A stretch of 32,500 nt of DNA, taken from positions 97,135 through 129,634 of the forward strand of contig JAIXKS010000058.1 of the NCBI GenBank assembly GCA_026928325.1, in the 5' to 3' direction. Below the pieces are notes generated by a model that did not search any database, had not been told where the DNA came from, and saw nothing but the letters and a program-made list of their open reading frames with translations. The translations under genes were made by a program, and so were the position numbers. The DNA comes from Chitinophagales bacterium (GTDB lineage: Bacteria; Bacteroidota; Bacteroidia; Chitinophagales; Saprospiraceae). Positions 1 through 8,995 of the stretch are shown here, piece after piece. The number at the start of each line of letters is the position of its first letter. Position 1 is the stretch's first letter.

Positions 1-74
1 TGCCTGCGTTTTTCGCCTTGATCTTTAAAAAAATAACTTCCATTATAATTTAAGTTTTTTTATAGACAGAGCAC
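1..74. mobile_element. Right part of a TA-flanked fold-back miniature element (MITE), cut by the window edge
   Basis: These 74 bases match 18841-18914 almost base for base. They end in GACAGAGCAC followed by TA at 75-76, the same terminus as the other copies at 5380, 13124, 15571 and 18755. The left half lies outside the window. The element ends about 54 bp before the -33 box of the next gene. Confidence 0.8.
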
Positions 75-127
75 TACTTTGTTAAATTTAACAAAAAGAT
101 TATCAATATATAATAATTTTTCTTGTA

Positions 128-156
128 TTTGAATACATAAGAATTGCCTACCTTTG
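128..156 (+). promoter_or_regulatory. Bacteroidota-type promoter of the secreted endonuclease gene
   Basis: A TTTG at 128-131 and a perfect -7 box TACCTTTG at 149-156 are separated by 17 bases, fitting the TTTG/TAnnTTTG consensus of Bacteroidota sigma factors. Transcription should begin near 163. The in-frame TTG at 154 lies inside the box and so cannot be the start codon; the GTG at 178 is the next in-frame candidate. Confidence 0.6.
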
Positions 157-177
157 TTAGCTAAATATAGAGATTCC

Positions 178-1860
178 GTGCGTAAGTTTTTGATCATATT
201 CTATAGCTGCATCATCAGCTGGACAAGTTTTGGCCAACAAATCGTTTTGGACGAACATTTTGAAGATTGGGCAGATGTAGTTTTTAAATATTCCGACCCT
301 GTAGGTGATGTTCCGGCAAATGGTATAGATTTTACCGATGTTTATCTTGCCAATGATGACCGATTTTTGTTTGTATATTTCCAACTCAATCGCGAGGTAA
401 ACCTTCAGGAAAACAACGATATCACGCTAATGATTGATGTGGACAATAATGAAAACACAGGAAAAAAGGTTGGTGGAATAGGTGCTGATATCGTGTATAA
501 TTTTGGGAAGCGACATGGCTTTTTATACATTGGAAATAACACCTTTCTCGTATATCACAATCATGTCGGGTTAGTCACTTCGCCGACTGTCACTAGTAAT
601 CGTTTTGAAATCGCTATAGCGCGTAATAGTACTTTTCAAGGAAACACGCTGAAAATGAGTAACGAAATCCGAATTTTATTATCAGATGAGGTATCCCAAG
701 GTGATAAAGCACCGAATGCAAACGGAGGTTATAGCTATACGATGGACAAAACCATTGAGTTCTCATCCATCCAAGATCTCGAAAGAAAGGATAAGAACGA
801 TTTGCGCATCATGGCGTATAATGTACTCAACGACCGTTTGTTTAACACAAGTGTTCGCCAGCAATACAACAGAATTTTTAACGCTATAAACCCGGACATT
901 ATTGGTTTTTGTGAAATTTACAACAATAGTTCGGCGCAAGTTTCGACCCTGATAGAGACTTTCCTTCCATCATCGGGTAGCCAAAAGTGGTATCATGCAT
1001 CTGCAAATCCGGACATTAGAATCGTCAGCCGCTATCCCATCCTTAGTGTCAGAAGTATCGATGGAAATGGAGCTTTTTTGATAGACCTAGGAAGGGATAA
1101 ATTAGTTGCCATCGTGGCTCATTTGCCGTGTTGCGATAATGAAAAATCTCGACAGATGGAAGTGGACAATATAATGTCCTTCATTCGAGGCGTTAAATTT
1201 GGTATCTCTCCATTTCAAGTACCGATCAATAGCCCCATTATAATCATGGGAGATATGAATTTTGTTGGCTTAAATCAACAACTACACACCTTTATTTCCG
1301 GCGAAATCGCCAATAATAGCCAATATGGCCCTGCTTTTATTCCAGACTGGGACAATACCAATCTTGAAGATTTAAAACCCATGACCTTAGGCATGCCCAT
1401 GACTTTTACTTGGAATAATGAAAGCGGATCCTATTCGGCAGGCAGGTTAGACTATATGATATATACCGGTTCTGTCATGCAAGCCACCAACGGATTTGTA
1501 TTATGGACACCGGAGATGTCTTCCTCGGCATTGAATCGGTATGGATTGCAATATAATGATGTGCCTCGGGCTTCGGACCATGCACCGATTATCGGAGATT
1601 TTCGACTACACGACCTTACCAACGTCGAGGAATCCGCGAAAGAGAAGCCCTTTATTTTTAAACAACAAAATGGCGAATGGACGATAGAATCCACTTTGAC
1701 CGGACGACTTGTAGCCAGCGATGTAGCCGGTCGCATTATAGTGGATGTTCAAAAACAAGAAAGCGGAGCACAAGCTATAGCACTACCGCCATTATCAGGA
1801 TTGTTTGTTTTGACATTTTATACAGAGCAAGGTATTTTTAGTACTAAGTTTTTTAGGTAG
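178..1860 (+). CDS. Secreted endonuclease/exonuclease/phosphatase-family protein with T9SS sorting domain
   Basis: Predicted exported phosphoesterase, possibly an extracellular nuclease. The GTG start at 178 gives a typical signal peptide (MRKFLIIFY...SFGQQ). Residues about 25-190 resemble a CBM9/DOMON-like beta-sandwich (opening FEDW, with DVDNNENTG inside). Residues about 205-485 carry the motifs of the DNase I-like fold: N in AYNVLND, E in GFCEIYN, H in VAHLPCC, GDMN, RLDY and a final SDHAP. All the usual metal and catalytic positions are present. The last 75 residues look like a T9SS type A sorting domain, ending TKFFR. The gene converges on the pseudouridine synthase gene with a 9-bp gap. 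The family also includes phosphatases and sphingomyelinases, so the substrate is open. Confidence 0.85.
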   Translation: MRKFLIIFYSCIISWTSFGQQIVLDEHFEDWADVVFKYSDPVGDVPANGIDFTDVYLANDDRFLFVYFQLNREVNLQENNDITLMIDVDNNENTGKKVGGIGADIVYNFGKRHGFLYIGNNTFLVYHNHVGLVTSPTVTSNRFEIAIARNSTFQGNTLKMSNEIRILLSDEVSQGDKAPNANGGYSYTMDKTIEFSSIQDLERKDKNDLRIMAYNVLNDRLFNTSVRQQYNRIFNAINPDIIGFCEIYNNSSAQVSTLIETFLPSSGSQKWYHASANPDIRIVSRYPILSVRSIDGNGAFLIDLGRDKLVAIVAHLPCCDNEKSRQMEVDNIMSFIRGVKFGISPFQVPINSPIIIMGDMNFVGLNQQLHTFISGEIANNSQYGPAFIPDWDNTNLEDLKPMTLGMPMTFTWNNESGSYSAGRLDYMIYTGSVMQATNGFVLWTPEMSSSALNRYGLQYNDVPRASDHAPIIGDFRLHDLTNVEESAKEKPFIFKQQNGEWTIESTLTGRLVASDVAGRIIVDVQKQESGAQAIALPPLSGLFVLTFYTEQGIFSTKFFR

Positions 1861-1869
1861 CTTTAAAAT

Positions 1870-3576
1870 TTAAAAATTGGGTGCTGCTTCTACTACTAAT
1901 ACTTCTTTTGTAATGGGATGCATGAATTCCAACATTTCGGCATGGAGATATAATCTATCTAATCGCTCGCCATATAAATCATCGCCTTTTATCGGGAGAT
2001 TGAGCCCCAAAGGATGAGATACATGTACGCGTAGTTGGTGGGTTCTTCCCGTCAATGGATAGAGATACAACCTATGTTCATCGCCCTTCGAATGAATCCA
2101 TTCCCAAGCAGTTTGTGCGGGTTTTCCGTATTGGTTACAAACCAATTGGCGAGGTCGATCGTCTAGATCTACACGCAAGGGTAGGTCAATATATCCGGAT
2201 TTTTCTGTAAATAAATGTTCCCCTTTGAGAATGGCCACGTATCTTTTCTTGACTTTACGCTGGATAAACTGACGTTGTAAATGCTGGTGAATTTCCTTAC
2301 TTTTGGCAATGAGCAACAAGCCGGACGTGGACATGTCAAGTCGATGCACGATCAATGGTCCTGTAGCGTGTAGATACATATTGCGGATCCGAGTATATAC
2401 GGAATCCATGATGTTTTTTCCCGGCACGGATAAAAACTCTTCGGGTTTGTTGATGACCATGAGGTAGTCGTCTTCATATACGACAGAGAAGGATTTTCCC
2501 AAGGCTGGATTAATCAACATCGGGTTATCATCGATAGGGATATCCTCAAGCATATGTTCTAAGATGGGCTTGCATTTGCCATTACAGGCCGGATAGAAGT
2601 GTCGATGTTTTCTGATTTCGGAAGTAGGTGACTTTCCCCACCAAAATTCGGCCATTGCGATTGGTTGATACCCGTGTAGGAAGGCATGCTGAAAGAGCTT
2701 AGGCGCTGCACACTCGCCGGCACCCGAAGGTGGTGTTTGGTCGTCATGGATATGGAAGATATCGATGAGATCTTTATATTGGCCATGTTGATTGAGAAAA
2801 GCGTAACTTTCAAATAGTCTTTTTTGTAGTGCAGCCGAGTATTGTCTCCGCTTCAGTTTGAGGGCATCAATTTCTTCATCAAATTGATCGACCTTTTGCT
2901 GTAGTTGTGCAATCGTTTCCTTCCATAATCGCTGTCTTTCTTTGAGGCTATAGTGCCATTTGATACTCTCTGTATTGAGATAAGCTAATTTTTCTTCCAA
3001 TTCGAGGCCTGAAAAAGCAGCTTCAGCGGCTATACGGGCTTGTTTTCGGATCTCTTTTTGGGCCTTGATTTGGTTTTTTAAATCAAGGATATCGGCAGCA
3101 GCCCGTTTTTGGGTTTTTTCGAGGATATCTAAAGCCTGTATTCTTTCAGGATTTCGTTGGAGGACTTCGATTTGCCTATTAATGACATTAACTTCTTGTT
3201 CTCCGATTTTATAAAAACCATTTGGATTTAAGGTGTCAAATACGGGCGGCACAAAGCCTGGATAGAAGTTGCTATCGCCCAATTTGCCGGAAAAAGCCGC
3301 TAAATACCCGAGTTGGTCTTGGTGATTCTTGACGACGAGTACACCGAACATCTTCCCGATACCTGTGGATTCATACAATCCAAATTCGTGGTGCGGTTCT
3401 AAATCACGATGAATCGTTGCTTGCAAAAGTTCAGCTGCTTTAAGAGCTATATCTTTGGGTTCATAACAAAACGGATAATCCATCTTCTCGGGTAGCGGAA
3501 GAGGTGAAGATAACTCCAAAGGAATAAAACACGAATCGACTGTTGTCAAGCCTACCTGACTATCTAATGAATTCAT
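1870..3576 (-). CDS. RluA-family RNA pseudouridine synthase, long variant
   Basis: Predicted to isomerise uridine to pseudouridine in rRNA or tRNA in the cytoplasm. The catalytic domain occupies about residues 360-565 and contains HRLDMSTSGLLL, whose Asp (about residue 414) is the expected catalytic residue, plus the downstream GRTHQLRVH motif. The first ~350 residues are an extension not found in classic RluA enzymes (about 220-330 aa). It has a charged, probably coiled-coil stretch at about 130-250. It also has a Cys/His-rich segment (GAGECAAPK, then FYPACNGKC near 328-335) that could bind a metal. This long form is familiar from Bacteroidota and some gammaproteobacteria. No separate S4 domain is evident. 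Which RNA position it modifies cannot be told from sequence. Confidence 0.85.
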   Translation of the reverse strand: MNSLDSQVGLTTVDSCFIPLELSSPLPLPEKMDYPFCYEPKDIALKAAELLQATIHRDLEPHHEFGLYESTGIGKMFGVLVVKNHQDQLGYLAAFSGKLGDSNFYPGFVPPVFDTLNPNGFYKIGEQEVNVINRQIEVLQRNPERIQALDILEKTQKRAAADILDLKNQIKAQKEIRKQARIAAEAAFSGLELEEKLAYLNTESIKWHYSLKERQRLWKETIAQLQQKVDQFDEEIDALKLKRRQYSAALQKRLFESYAFLNQHGQYKDLIDIFHIHDDQTPPSGAGECAAPKLFQHAFLHGYQPIAMAEFWWGKSPTSEIRKHRHFYPACNGKCKPILEHMLEDIPIDDNPMLINPALGKSFSVVYEDDYLMVINKPEEFLSVPGKNIMDSVYTRIRNMYLHATGPLIVHRLDMSTSGLLLIAKSKEIHQHLQRQFIQRKVKKRYVAILKGEHLFTEKSGYIDLPLRVDLDDRPRQLVCNQYGKPAQTAWEWIHSKGDEHRLYLYPLTGRTHQLRVHVSHPLGLNLPIKGDDLYGERLDRLYLHAEMLEFMHPITKEVLVVEAAPNF

Positions 3577-3601
3577 GAATGAGCCGCATTGAATTTTGTA
3601 T

Positions 3602-5227
3602 TTATAATTTTACAATTTTGAAAGTTTCAAATGAATTCTCCGATACAAAACGGATAAAATAGACACCTGAATTCTCTTGAGATAAATCATAAACCCAGGT
3701 TGTTTCGCCTACTCTTTGCGGTGTAATATCCAAGCGTCTTCCTTGTATATCACAAATGCTGCCGGATATCAATTCCGATTTTCCAGATTTCGTTTGTAAA
3801 TATACCTGATTCGTTACAGGATTAGGATAAATGGCGACCTCAGTGTTGGGCACTTCTTTGGTATGAACTGTTTCTATCTTCCAGGTTTCGTCCAACCAAG
3901 CTAGGCGTTTTTCAAGCCAATATTTTAGAAAATCTACCTCTTCTTGGTAAGTATTTCCGACGAAATAGTTAGGCCAAATGTACGATCCTAATACTGGCCA
4001 ACGGTCAAAATTGCGATCTTTGGCATCATGGATCAAGGTAGCGATAGAATCTATGGTATTATAAATGACGGCATCGGAAAGTTCCTTTTGTCTAAGATTT
4101 TTCCATCTGATTTTTAGGGCATCATAGAAAGCCTTGTCTTCCAAAAATCGTTCCCACCAAAAATGAATCACCCATCCATCACCGGGACATACTTCATTAA
4201 AATCTGTTATAACCAAGCCCTCAGGATTTCCATTGGTACAATAATTGACATTGCCCAAGGCTAGGTTGTAATCCCAAACTGGGCCAAATTTGATTTTGCC
4301 ACCGTCACTATCTCGGTCTTTATAAAAAAAAGTGCTTAATCGATATGCATCCGGATTTTTAGTGAGCTCATTGACAATGATGTAATCCATTAGACTTTGG
4401 GTGTCAAAATACTGTCGATATCCCGATAATGTGTCGGCGAAATCATCACTTTTGAGGACAGATTCAGCCAAAGCAACATGGTTAGAAATATACTCTTTTT
4501 GTGGTTGTGTGATATTTTTGGCTTTGGGATATTCGTATTGGAAAAAAGTTTTTTGCCATGCTCCGGGAAAAGGTCTGTATGTAGAATTCCATCCTTCACC
4601 GCTATTGGAACCGGTTTCTTTGTCGATTTTGATGATATATCCACTAGTGAGTTCATCACCTTCACTATCAGTGTCTTTGATTTTTGGGATGTTAACTCGG
4701 TTTTTACCTCGTTTTATTTTTTCGATCAATAGATAAATTCCTTGATATTCACCGTTAATCATCAATTCTGTGTAGCGAACTCTTGGCGCATATTCCATAA
4801 AACTACCGGCTAGGATATAAGTCAAACCATCTCGCATGAGGGTTTTATCGTTGTAAGTAGCGTTGAATGTCCAATCTGCTTCCTTGGGCATGTCCAAAAG
4901 TTTAACTTCTAATTCTTCACCATCTGCAGTCCGAGTTTCGAATCCATACGGCTTTTTAGGAAAAGATTGAGAAGTAGAACCTCTATATTCGATTCCGATT
5001 TTACCATCAAAATGGTATTTGGTATCCGTAATATTATTGTCTTTACCTGCGCCATTGTAAATCACCTTCATATCTGCAATGATCTTTGGCTCATCTACGA
5101 TTTTTTGATTATCCGTATCAATAAGGATAATAGGTAAATTGGATTTAGTAAGATTGACCTGACCGATTAATTGAATCTGAAGGTTGATGAACAAAAAAAG
5201 GAGAATGCCTTTGTATAAAAACTTCAT
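3602..5227 (-). CDS. CotH-family protein with T9SS sorting domain
   Basis: Secreted CotH-like protein; CotH proteins are atypical protein kinases first known from spore coats. A signal peptide covers about residues 1-23 (…QLIGQ). The CotH domain (about 30-390) shows YRGSTSQSFPKK at 81-92, a likely nucleotide-binding Lys region, then LMRDGL, an EK pair near 169-170 and GPVWDYNLALGN at 315-326, which corresponds to the metal-binding DxN/DFG-like segment. After a linker the protein ends with a T9SS type A sorting domain (about 460-541, beginning AIYPNPVTNQ). A perfect -7 box lies upstream at 5253-5260. The gene points the same way as the RluA gene 25 bp downstream, so they may be co-transcribed. 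The substrate is unknown. Confidence 0.85.
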   Translation of the reverse strand: MKFLYKGILLFLFINLQIQLIGQVNLTKSNLPIILIDTDNQKIVDEPKIIADMKVIYNGAGKDNNITDTKYHFDGKIGIEYRGSTSQSFPKKPYGFETRTADGEELEVKLLDMPKEADWTFNATYNDKTLMRDGLTYILAGSFMEYAPRVRYTELMINGEYQGIYLLIEKIKRGKNRVNIPKIKDTDSEGDELTSGYIIKIDKETGSNSGEGWNSTYRPFPGAWQKTFFQYEYPKAKNITQPQKEYISNHVALAESVLKSDDFADTLSGYRQYFDTQSLMDYIIVNELTKNPDAYRLSTFFYKDRDSDGGKIKFGPVWDYNLALGNVNYCTNGNPEGLVITDFNEVCPGDGWVIHFWWERFLEDKAFYDALKIRWKNLRQKELSDAVIYNTIDSIATLIHDAKDRNFDRWPVLGSYIWPNYFVGNTYQEEVDFLKYWLEKRLAWLDETWKIETVHTKEVPNTEVAIYPNPVTNQVYLQTKSGKSELISGSICDIQGRRLDITPQRVGETTWVYDLSQENSGVYFIRFVSENSFETFKIVKL

Positions 5228-5252
5228 ATATCGCTATTTTAAAAAGTACATG

Positions 5253-5260
5253 CAAAGGTA
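5253..5260 (-). promoter_or_regulatory. Promoter -7 box for the CotH gene
   Basis: Read on the minus strand this is TACCTTTG, a perfect TAnnTTTG box, 26 bp before the ATG at 5227. I see no good TTTG -33 element at the usual distance. Confidence 0.45.
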
Positions 5261-5379
5261 GCAATATGTTGTTACTAATGAAATAAATTTCAAATAACGA
5301 CTAATGAATGCAAGATTAGAACGAGTTAAACAAACCCATTTTATTGCCTTGGGCTTGATTCTATAGAATAATGGTACTA

Positions 5380-5485
5380 CTGCTCTGTCAACAAAAAAAT
5401 CTTAGTGAAATGTCGTTATTTTTCCAATCTCATCTTTAAAAAAATAACTTCCATTATAATTAAAGTCTTTTCATAGACAGCGCAC
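5380..5485. mobile_element. TA-flanked fold-back MITE, 106-bp copy
   Basis: The element begins CTGCTCTGTC after TA (5378-5379) and ends GACAGCGCAC before TT, a one-base decay of TA. It matches the 160-bp copy at 18755 at both ends but lacks 54 central bases that hold an inner hairpin. It lies 20 bp beyond the stop codon of the TolC-family gene and may act as its transcription terminator. Confidence 0.85.
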
Positions 5486-5504
5486 TTCTTTGTGAATCTT
5501 GTGA

Positions 5505-6806
5505 TTAAAAATTTTGAAGCAAGGATCCAGAGAGTCGCAAGAGGTCAAGCATGGCAATACTACTATCATGTTCGGCAGTGATCTTTCTGAATTCTGTATC
5601 AATGAGGTTCATTTGCGCCTGACGCAATTCGATAGAAATAACGGTACCTATACGCATTTTTTCACGGGTAATATCTAGATTCCTTTTGGCAATAGCGATG
5701 TTCTTTTGTTCTTGTTCGACCATGCTGTTAGCATTGGTATAGATATTATAATAAGCCTGTAAATTGGTTTTTAAATCGGACCAAACCTGTTCTTTTATCA
5801 ATTTTTGATTTTCTAGGTTTAGTTTGGCAACTTGAATTTCTCGCTTGTTATTAAAACCATTAAATAAATTCCATCGTCCCGATAAACCAACGGAAAAACC
5901 TGCATTTTGATTGAATTTTAGCAAGCCGATTTCTGCGTTCATTTTAGTAAACGTGTAACCCGTATTGAGCTCTATGATAGGATATTTATTTGCATTCCAT
6001 TGGTCGATAGTTAGATTGGCGAGTACAATGTTTTTATTGGCCAATTCCAATAATTTGCTTCTACCTACCGCCTGGGTCATTAATTCATCCATATTTATCG
6101 GGGGAAAATCGAGGACTGCTTCCGTGTCGAAATCGGTGTTAGGTTCTCTGACGATGAGATTATTTAATTGTACTTTCAGGTTGCGCAAGACAAGCATTTG
6201 ATTGATGATGGTCGAACTATCGGCATTCATATCCACTTCTGCTTGGAGGATGTCAATGTCAGAAGCGGTGCCAACTTGCTTTCGGAGTTTAGCTAAATCC
6301 AACCGTTCTTTTGAAATCACAATAGCTTCTTCAACCGTATTTATTTTCTTTTTTTGGTATTCGATCAAGAGATAGGTTTCCATAATCTGAGCAGCCGTGT
6401 TTTCCATCATTAGTTTTAGATTTGTCATGCCTAGATTTTCATATTCTTGGAGTTTTTCTCGAGTGACGAACATTTTTAGGCCATCAAATAAGGTCCAATT
6501 AGCTTGAAGATTGGCGTTGGTATTGACGGTTTTTACATGATTACCCTCGCGAGTTTCTCCAGAAAAAAACTCTTGCTTAGTGTTGTTAAAATTGTAGGCT
6601 TGACCAAAATTAAGGGATACTTCAGGTAACATTCCTGCATTTCCAATCGTATTATTGGCAGCGTAAATAGAATTTTCGTTTTGGGCGATCCGAATGTTAT
6701 AGTTGTTTTCCAAGCCCATTTTGACCGCTTCTTGCATCGTCAAAATATTTTGTGCTGATAAGGATGCGGCACCTATAATAAAAACAAAGATTAAATACCT
6801 AGACAT
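5505..6806 (-). CDS. TolC-family outer-membrane efflux protein
   Basis: Predicted outer-membrane channel of a tripartite efflux or type I export pump. A signal peptide (…AASLSAQ) is followed by two TolC/OEP repeats in about 415 residues, the usual length. The repeats are mostly long heptad-rich helices with short beta segments, for example QANWTLFDGLKM near residue 103 and GLSGRWNLFNGF near residue 307, the paired hallmarks of this family. Of two adjacent ATGs, 6806 is preferred because it gives MSRYLIF. No membrane-fusion or inner-membrane pump gene lies next to it, so it is probably an orphan channel shared by pumps elsewhere. A perfect 8-bp inverted repeat sits 30 bp upstream. Confidence 0.88.
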   Translation of the reverse strand: MSRYLIFVFIIGAASLSAQNILTMQEAVKMGLENNYNIRIAQNENSIYAANNTIGNAGMLPEVSLNFGQAYNFNNTKQEFFSGETREGNHVKTVNTNANLQANWTLFDGLKMFVTREKLQEYENLGMTNLKLMMENTAAQIMETYLLIEYQKKKINTVEEAIVISKERLDLAKLRKQVGTASDIDILQAEVDMNADSSTIINQMLVLRNLKVQLNNLIVREPNTDFDTEAVLDFPPINMDELMTQAVGRSKLLELANKNIVLANLTIDQWNANKYPIIELNTGYTFTKMNAEIGLLKFNQNAGFSVGLSGRWNLFNGFNNKREIQVAKLNLENQKLIKEQVWSDLKTNLQAYYNIYTNANSMVEQEQKNIAIAKRNLDITREKMRIGTVISIELRQAQMNLIDTEFRKITAEHDSSIAMLDLLRLSGSLLQNF

Positions 6807-6836
6807 CATGTTTACTAAATGATTGATATGGCTTAA

Positions 6837-6863
6837 TTAACAATCGATTTTATAAATTGTTAA
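6837..6863. promoter_or_regulatory. Inverted repeat upstream of the TolC-family gene
   Basis: TTAACAAT (6837-6844) and ATTGTTAA (6856-6863) form a perfect 8-bp inverted repeat with an 11-bp spacer, 30 bp before the TolC start. The geometry suits a dimeric regulator, but the region is AT-rich and the site could be chance. Confidence 0.3.
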
Positions 6864-7024
6864 GGCATAATCCGTTAATATTTATAATAAGGTAATTTAT
6901 AAATGGCGTATGAACAAATAGATTCTTCCTTAATAATCAAAGGAGTAGCTTGATTGCGATTTGTTGTATTGCTAAATTTGAAAGGTCTATTTGGATTTAA
7001 TCGTGGAGATAAGAGAATATTTAC

Positions 7025-7032
7025 TATTTTTG
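7025..7032 (+). promoter_or_regulatory. Promoter -7 box for the membrane propeller protein
   Basis: TATTTTTG fits TAnnTTTG and lies 21 bp before the ATG at 7054. It favours that start over the upstream in-frame ATG at 6991, which would lie ahead of the transcript. A -33 TTTG at normal spacing is not clear. Confidence 0.4.
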
Positions 7033-7053
7033 CACCGTACTCAAAAAACAAGG

Positions 7054-8292
7054 ATGTCTTTTTACAGGTTACTTATAGGCATAATTATTTCCATTTTATT
7101 GTTACCGAATGCACAGAGTCAGTTTACCTACCACGACCAAGGTGCTCCTGTGCCGGTTGATAGTCTGGAAAGGTTATTGCCAAGTGCTCAACTGATATAT
7201 GATTCTATTAGAGCGAGGGGCATTAATGTAAATCGTGCAGATATTGTTGAAATATCAGATAAGCCTTATCTTCTTATAGATGGTACTTTTAATGTCTTTG
7301 AGTGGGAAGGAGATAAGTGGGTAAATAGGTATAATAATATCTTCTTCGGCTATAATTTTAAGTCAACTAAATTTGTTTATAAAGATCACATTTATTCCTT
7401 AGGTGGGTATGGTTTTTGGAATTCTCACGGGCAACTCATTGAATTTTTACCTTCGCGAGGCGAATGGGAAATCATCAATAGTACGAGGGGAATGCCTTAT
7501 GCTACAGGCTATATTTATGAAGATATGCTTTATTTATATACCCAAGATTCGGCATATGTGATGGACGTAAAGGATCATTTTAGCCTTGTTGCAAATAAGA
7601 GCTATAGACTATCGATACCCAATATGGATTTGAAAAATAATTTCTATAACTTTGAAAATTATGGCTTAATTTATGTTTCCGGATCACATTATCTCATTGA
7701 AAAGCAAACTGGTCAACTTTATAAATCCATCCTCAGCCCTTTTAAGATGATTTTAGAATCATATGGTAAAGGACTAACAGTGATCCGAGGAGATTCGATA
7801 TTGTGTTATAACGATCATCTTAAACCACTCGATTCTTATAGTGTAAAAGCCGAATTAAAATTTTTTGAACGCCAAAAGACCATGGATTCGGAACCAAGAA
7901 GCAATCATTATAAAATATTGCTAATAGTTTTGATTTTTATGCTAGTTGTGATTGCTTTGAGTTTTTGGATTTATCGCAGCATGAAGCGAAATCAAGTATT
8001 GGAATCATTCGACCAACTATCTACAAATATCCACGAATCATACCCAATAATAGGGAAGCTAGTAGCTTATGCCGGCCAACTACTTTCTCAAGACGAACTT
8101 GATGAAATCTTTGAAATTATTGATATACCTACATCAGAAACACAGCGTTATAAGCGGGCTCAAATTATCCGGGAAGTAAATCAAACTTATGAACGTTATT
8201 ACAATATAGAGCTGATTGTTCGGAAACGGGATATTAAAGATAAAAGGGTTTATGTCTATGAGATCAACTCTGAACCACAAAAGGAAAATTAG
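7054..8292 (+). CDS. Single-pass membrane protein with periplasmic propeller-like region and cytoplasmic putative winged-helix tail
   Basis: No named family is certain. With the start at 7054 (MSFYRLLIG) the 412-residue protein has a signal peptide to about residue 23 and an outer region of about 260 residues. That region has repeated short beta motifs such as KPYLLIDGTFNVFEW, HIYSLGGYGFWN and MLYLYTQDSAYVMD, which suggest a Kelch-like or incomplete beta-propeller. A clear transmembrane helix follows (about 288-307, LLIVLIFMLVVIALSFW) with a positive flank. The last ~95 residues are cytoplasmic and charged, with RYKRAQIIREVNQ and a final RKRDIKDKRVYVYEI. These resemble tails of other Bacteroidota membrane proteins that look like winged-helix DNA-binding domains. 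I infer a membrane-anchored one-component sensor/regulator. The gene is divergent from tolC. Confidence 0.6.
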   Translation: MSFYRLLIGIIISILLLPNAQSQFTYHDQGAPVPVDSLERLLPSAQLIYDSIRARGINVNRADIVEISDKPYLLIDGTFNVFEWEGDKWVNRYNNIFFGYNFKSTKFVYKDHIYSLGGYGFWNSHGQLIEFLPSRGEWEIINSTRGMPYATGYIYEDMLYLYTQDSAYVMDVKDHFSLVANKSYRLSIPNMDLKNNFYNFENYGLIYVSGSHYLIEKQTGQLYKSILSPFKMILESYGKGLTVIRGDSILCYNDHLKPLDSYSVKAELKFFERQKTMDSEPRSNHYKILLIVLIFMLVVIALSFWIYRSMKRNQVLESFDQLSTNIHESYPIIGKLVAYAGQLLSQDELDEIFEIIDIPTSETQRYKRAQIIREVNQTYERYYNIELIVRKRDIKDKRVYVYEINSEPQKEN

Positions 8293-8534
8293 AAATCGTA
8301 GTTCGTTATAATGATTTGGATGGATATTGAACTTTGTAGCAAAAAGAAGAAGTATAGTTTTTTTCACAGTGCAGTCTAACTACTTAAAAGTTAGAAAAAG
8401 GATACCGGGTGAATCCGATTAAGTCTTGAAGCATTTATATTAAAACCCACATTTATGCTTTCTCAAAATGAGGTATATAATCGTGTCTATTATAATGACT
8501 ACAAACATAGTGCAGGGACACCATTTTATTGGCG

Positions 8535-8567
8535 TTAAACTGGTTTAAACAGAAATAAACTGACTTT
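8535..8567 (+). repeat. Direct repeat, left copy
   Basis: TTAAACTGGTTTA, then a two-to-three-base variation, AAATAAAC, one mismatch and GACTTTT recur in the same orientation at 12992-13026. The two copies bracket the accessory stretch. Confidence 0.55.
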
Positions 8568-8708
8568 TTGCGTGATTTTAGCCGGGATGCTTATTAAATA
8601 TGAATATCCTTTGATAGATTTTTTTCAAAGATATTTCCCTTTTTGATTCTTAAATTGTGTTTGGAGAAAGCTAAAAATTCATTGAGCAAGAAATCTGACG
8701 TCAGATAA

Positions 8709-8855
8709 GGACCGAAACAACTTGCGAACTCTATTGATAGTTACAAGCAAGCTGTAGAAGAGTTTTGTAGTAAGAATCCCGACTACATTGACTGTAGAAA
8801 TGGTGGGCGTGGTACATTTAGATTGACAAATTACAGATATACGGACAATAAATAG
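8709..8855 (+). pseudogene. Unstarted coding remnant of unknown family
   Basis: This 48-codon frame has no ATG and begins directly after a TAA. Its translation has coding-like composition (SIDSYKQAVEEFCSKNPDYI, then RNGGRGTFRLTNYRY) and ends at TAG 8853. I do not recognise the family. It looks like the 3' end of a gene whose 5' part is lost. Confidence 0.3.
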
Positions 8856-8995
8856 TAATTGGGATTTTGTAATCTAATTTCCGTGTTTTATCGGTGATTA
8901 TGTATTAAAAAAAATTAATCTATGATGTCTGGTGTTGCTTGATAATGGTCATAGAGGTTGCGGATGTAATAGTTCATACGATTTCAAAACACTAC

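Larger units (their letters stand above)
8293..8995. other. Gene-poor stretch with short coding remnants
   Basis: No intact gene is visible. A 27-codon frame at 8455-8538 (MLSQNEVYN…FYWR) and an unstarted frame at 8709-8855 are the only coding-like pieces. One copy of a direct repeat (8535-8567) shared with 12992-13026 is here. The pattern fits decayed accessory DNA. Confidence 0.4.

Noticed and set aside
154-177. Eight extra N-terminal codons of the endonuclease-family gene starting at a TTG
   Set aside because: The TTG lies within the TACCTTTG promoter box and the signal peptide starts cleanly at the GTG at 178.
5505-6806. A complete tripartite efflux operon around the TolC-family gene
   Set aside because: No membrane-fusion or inner-membrane pump gene is adjacent; neighbours are CotH and a divergent membrane protein.
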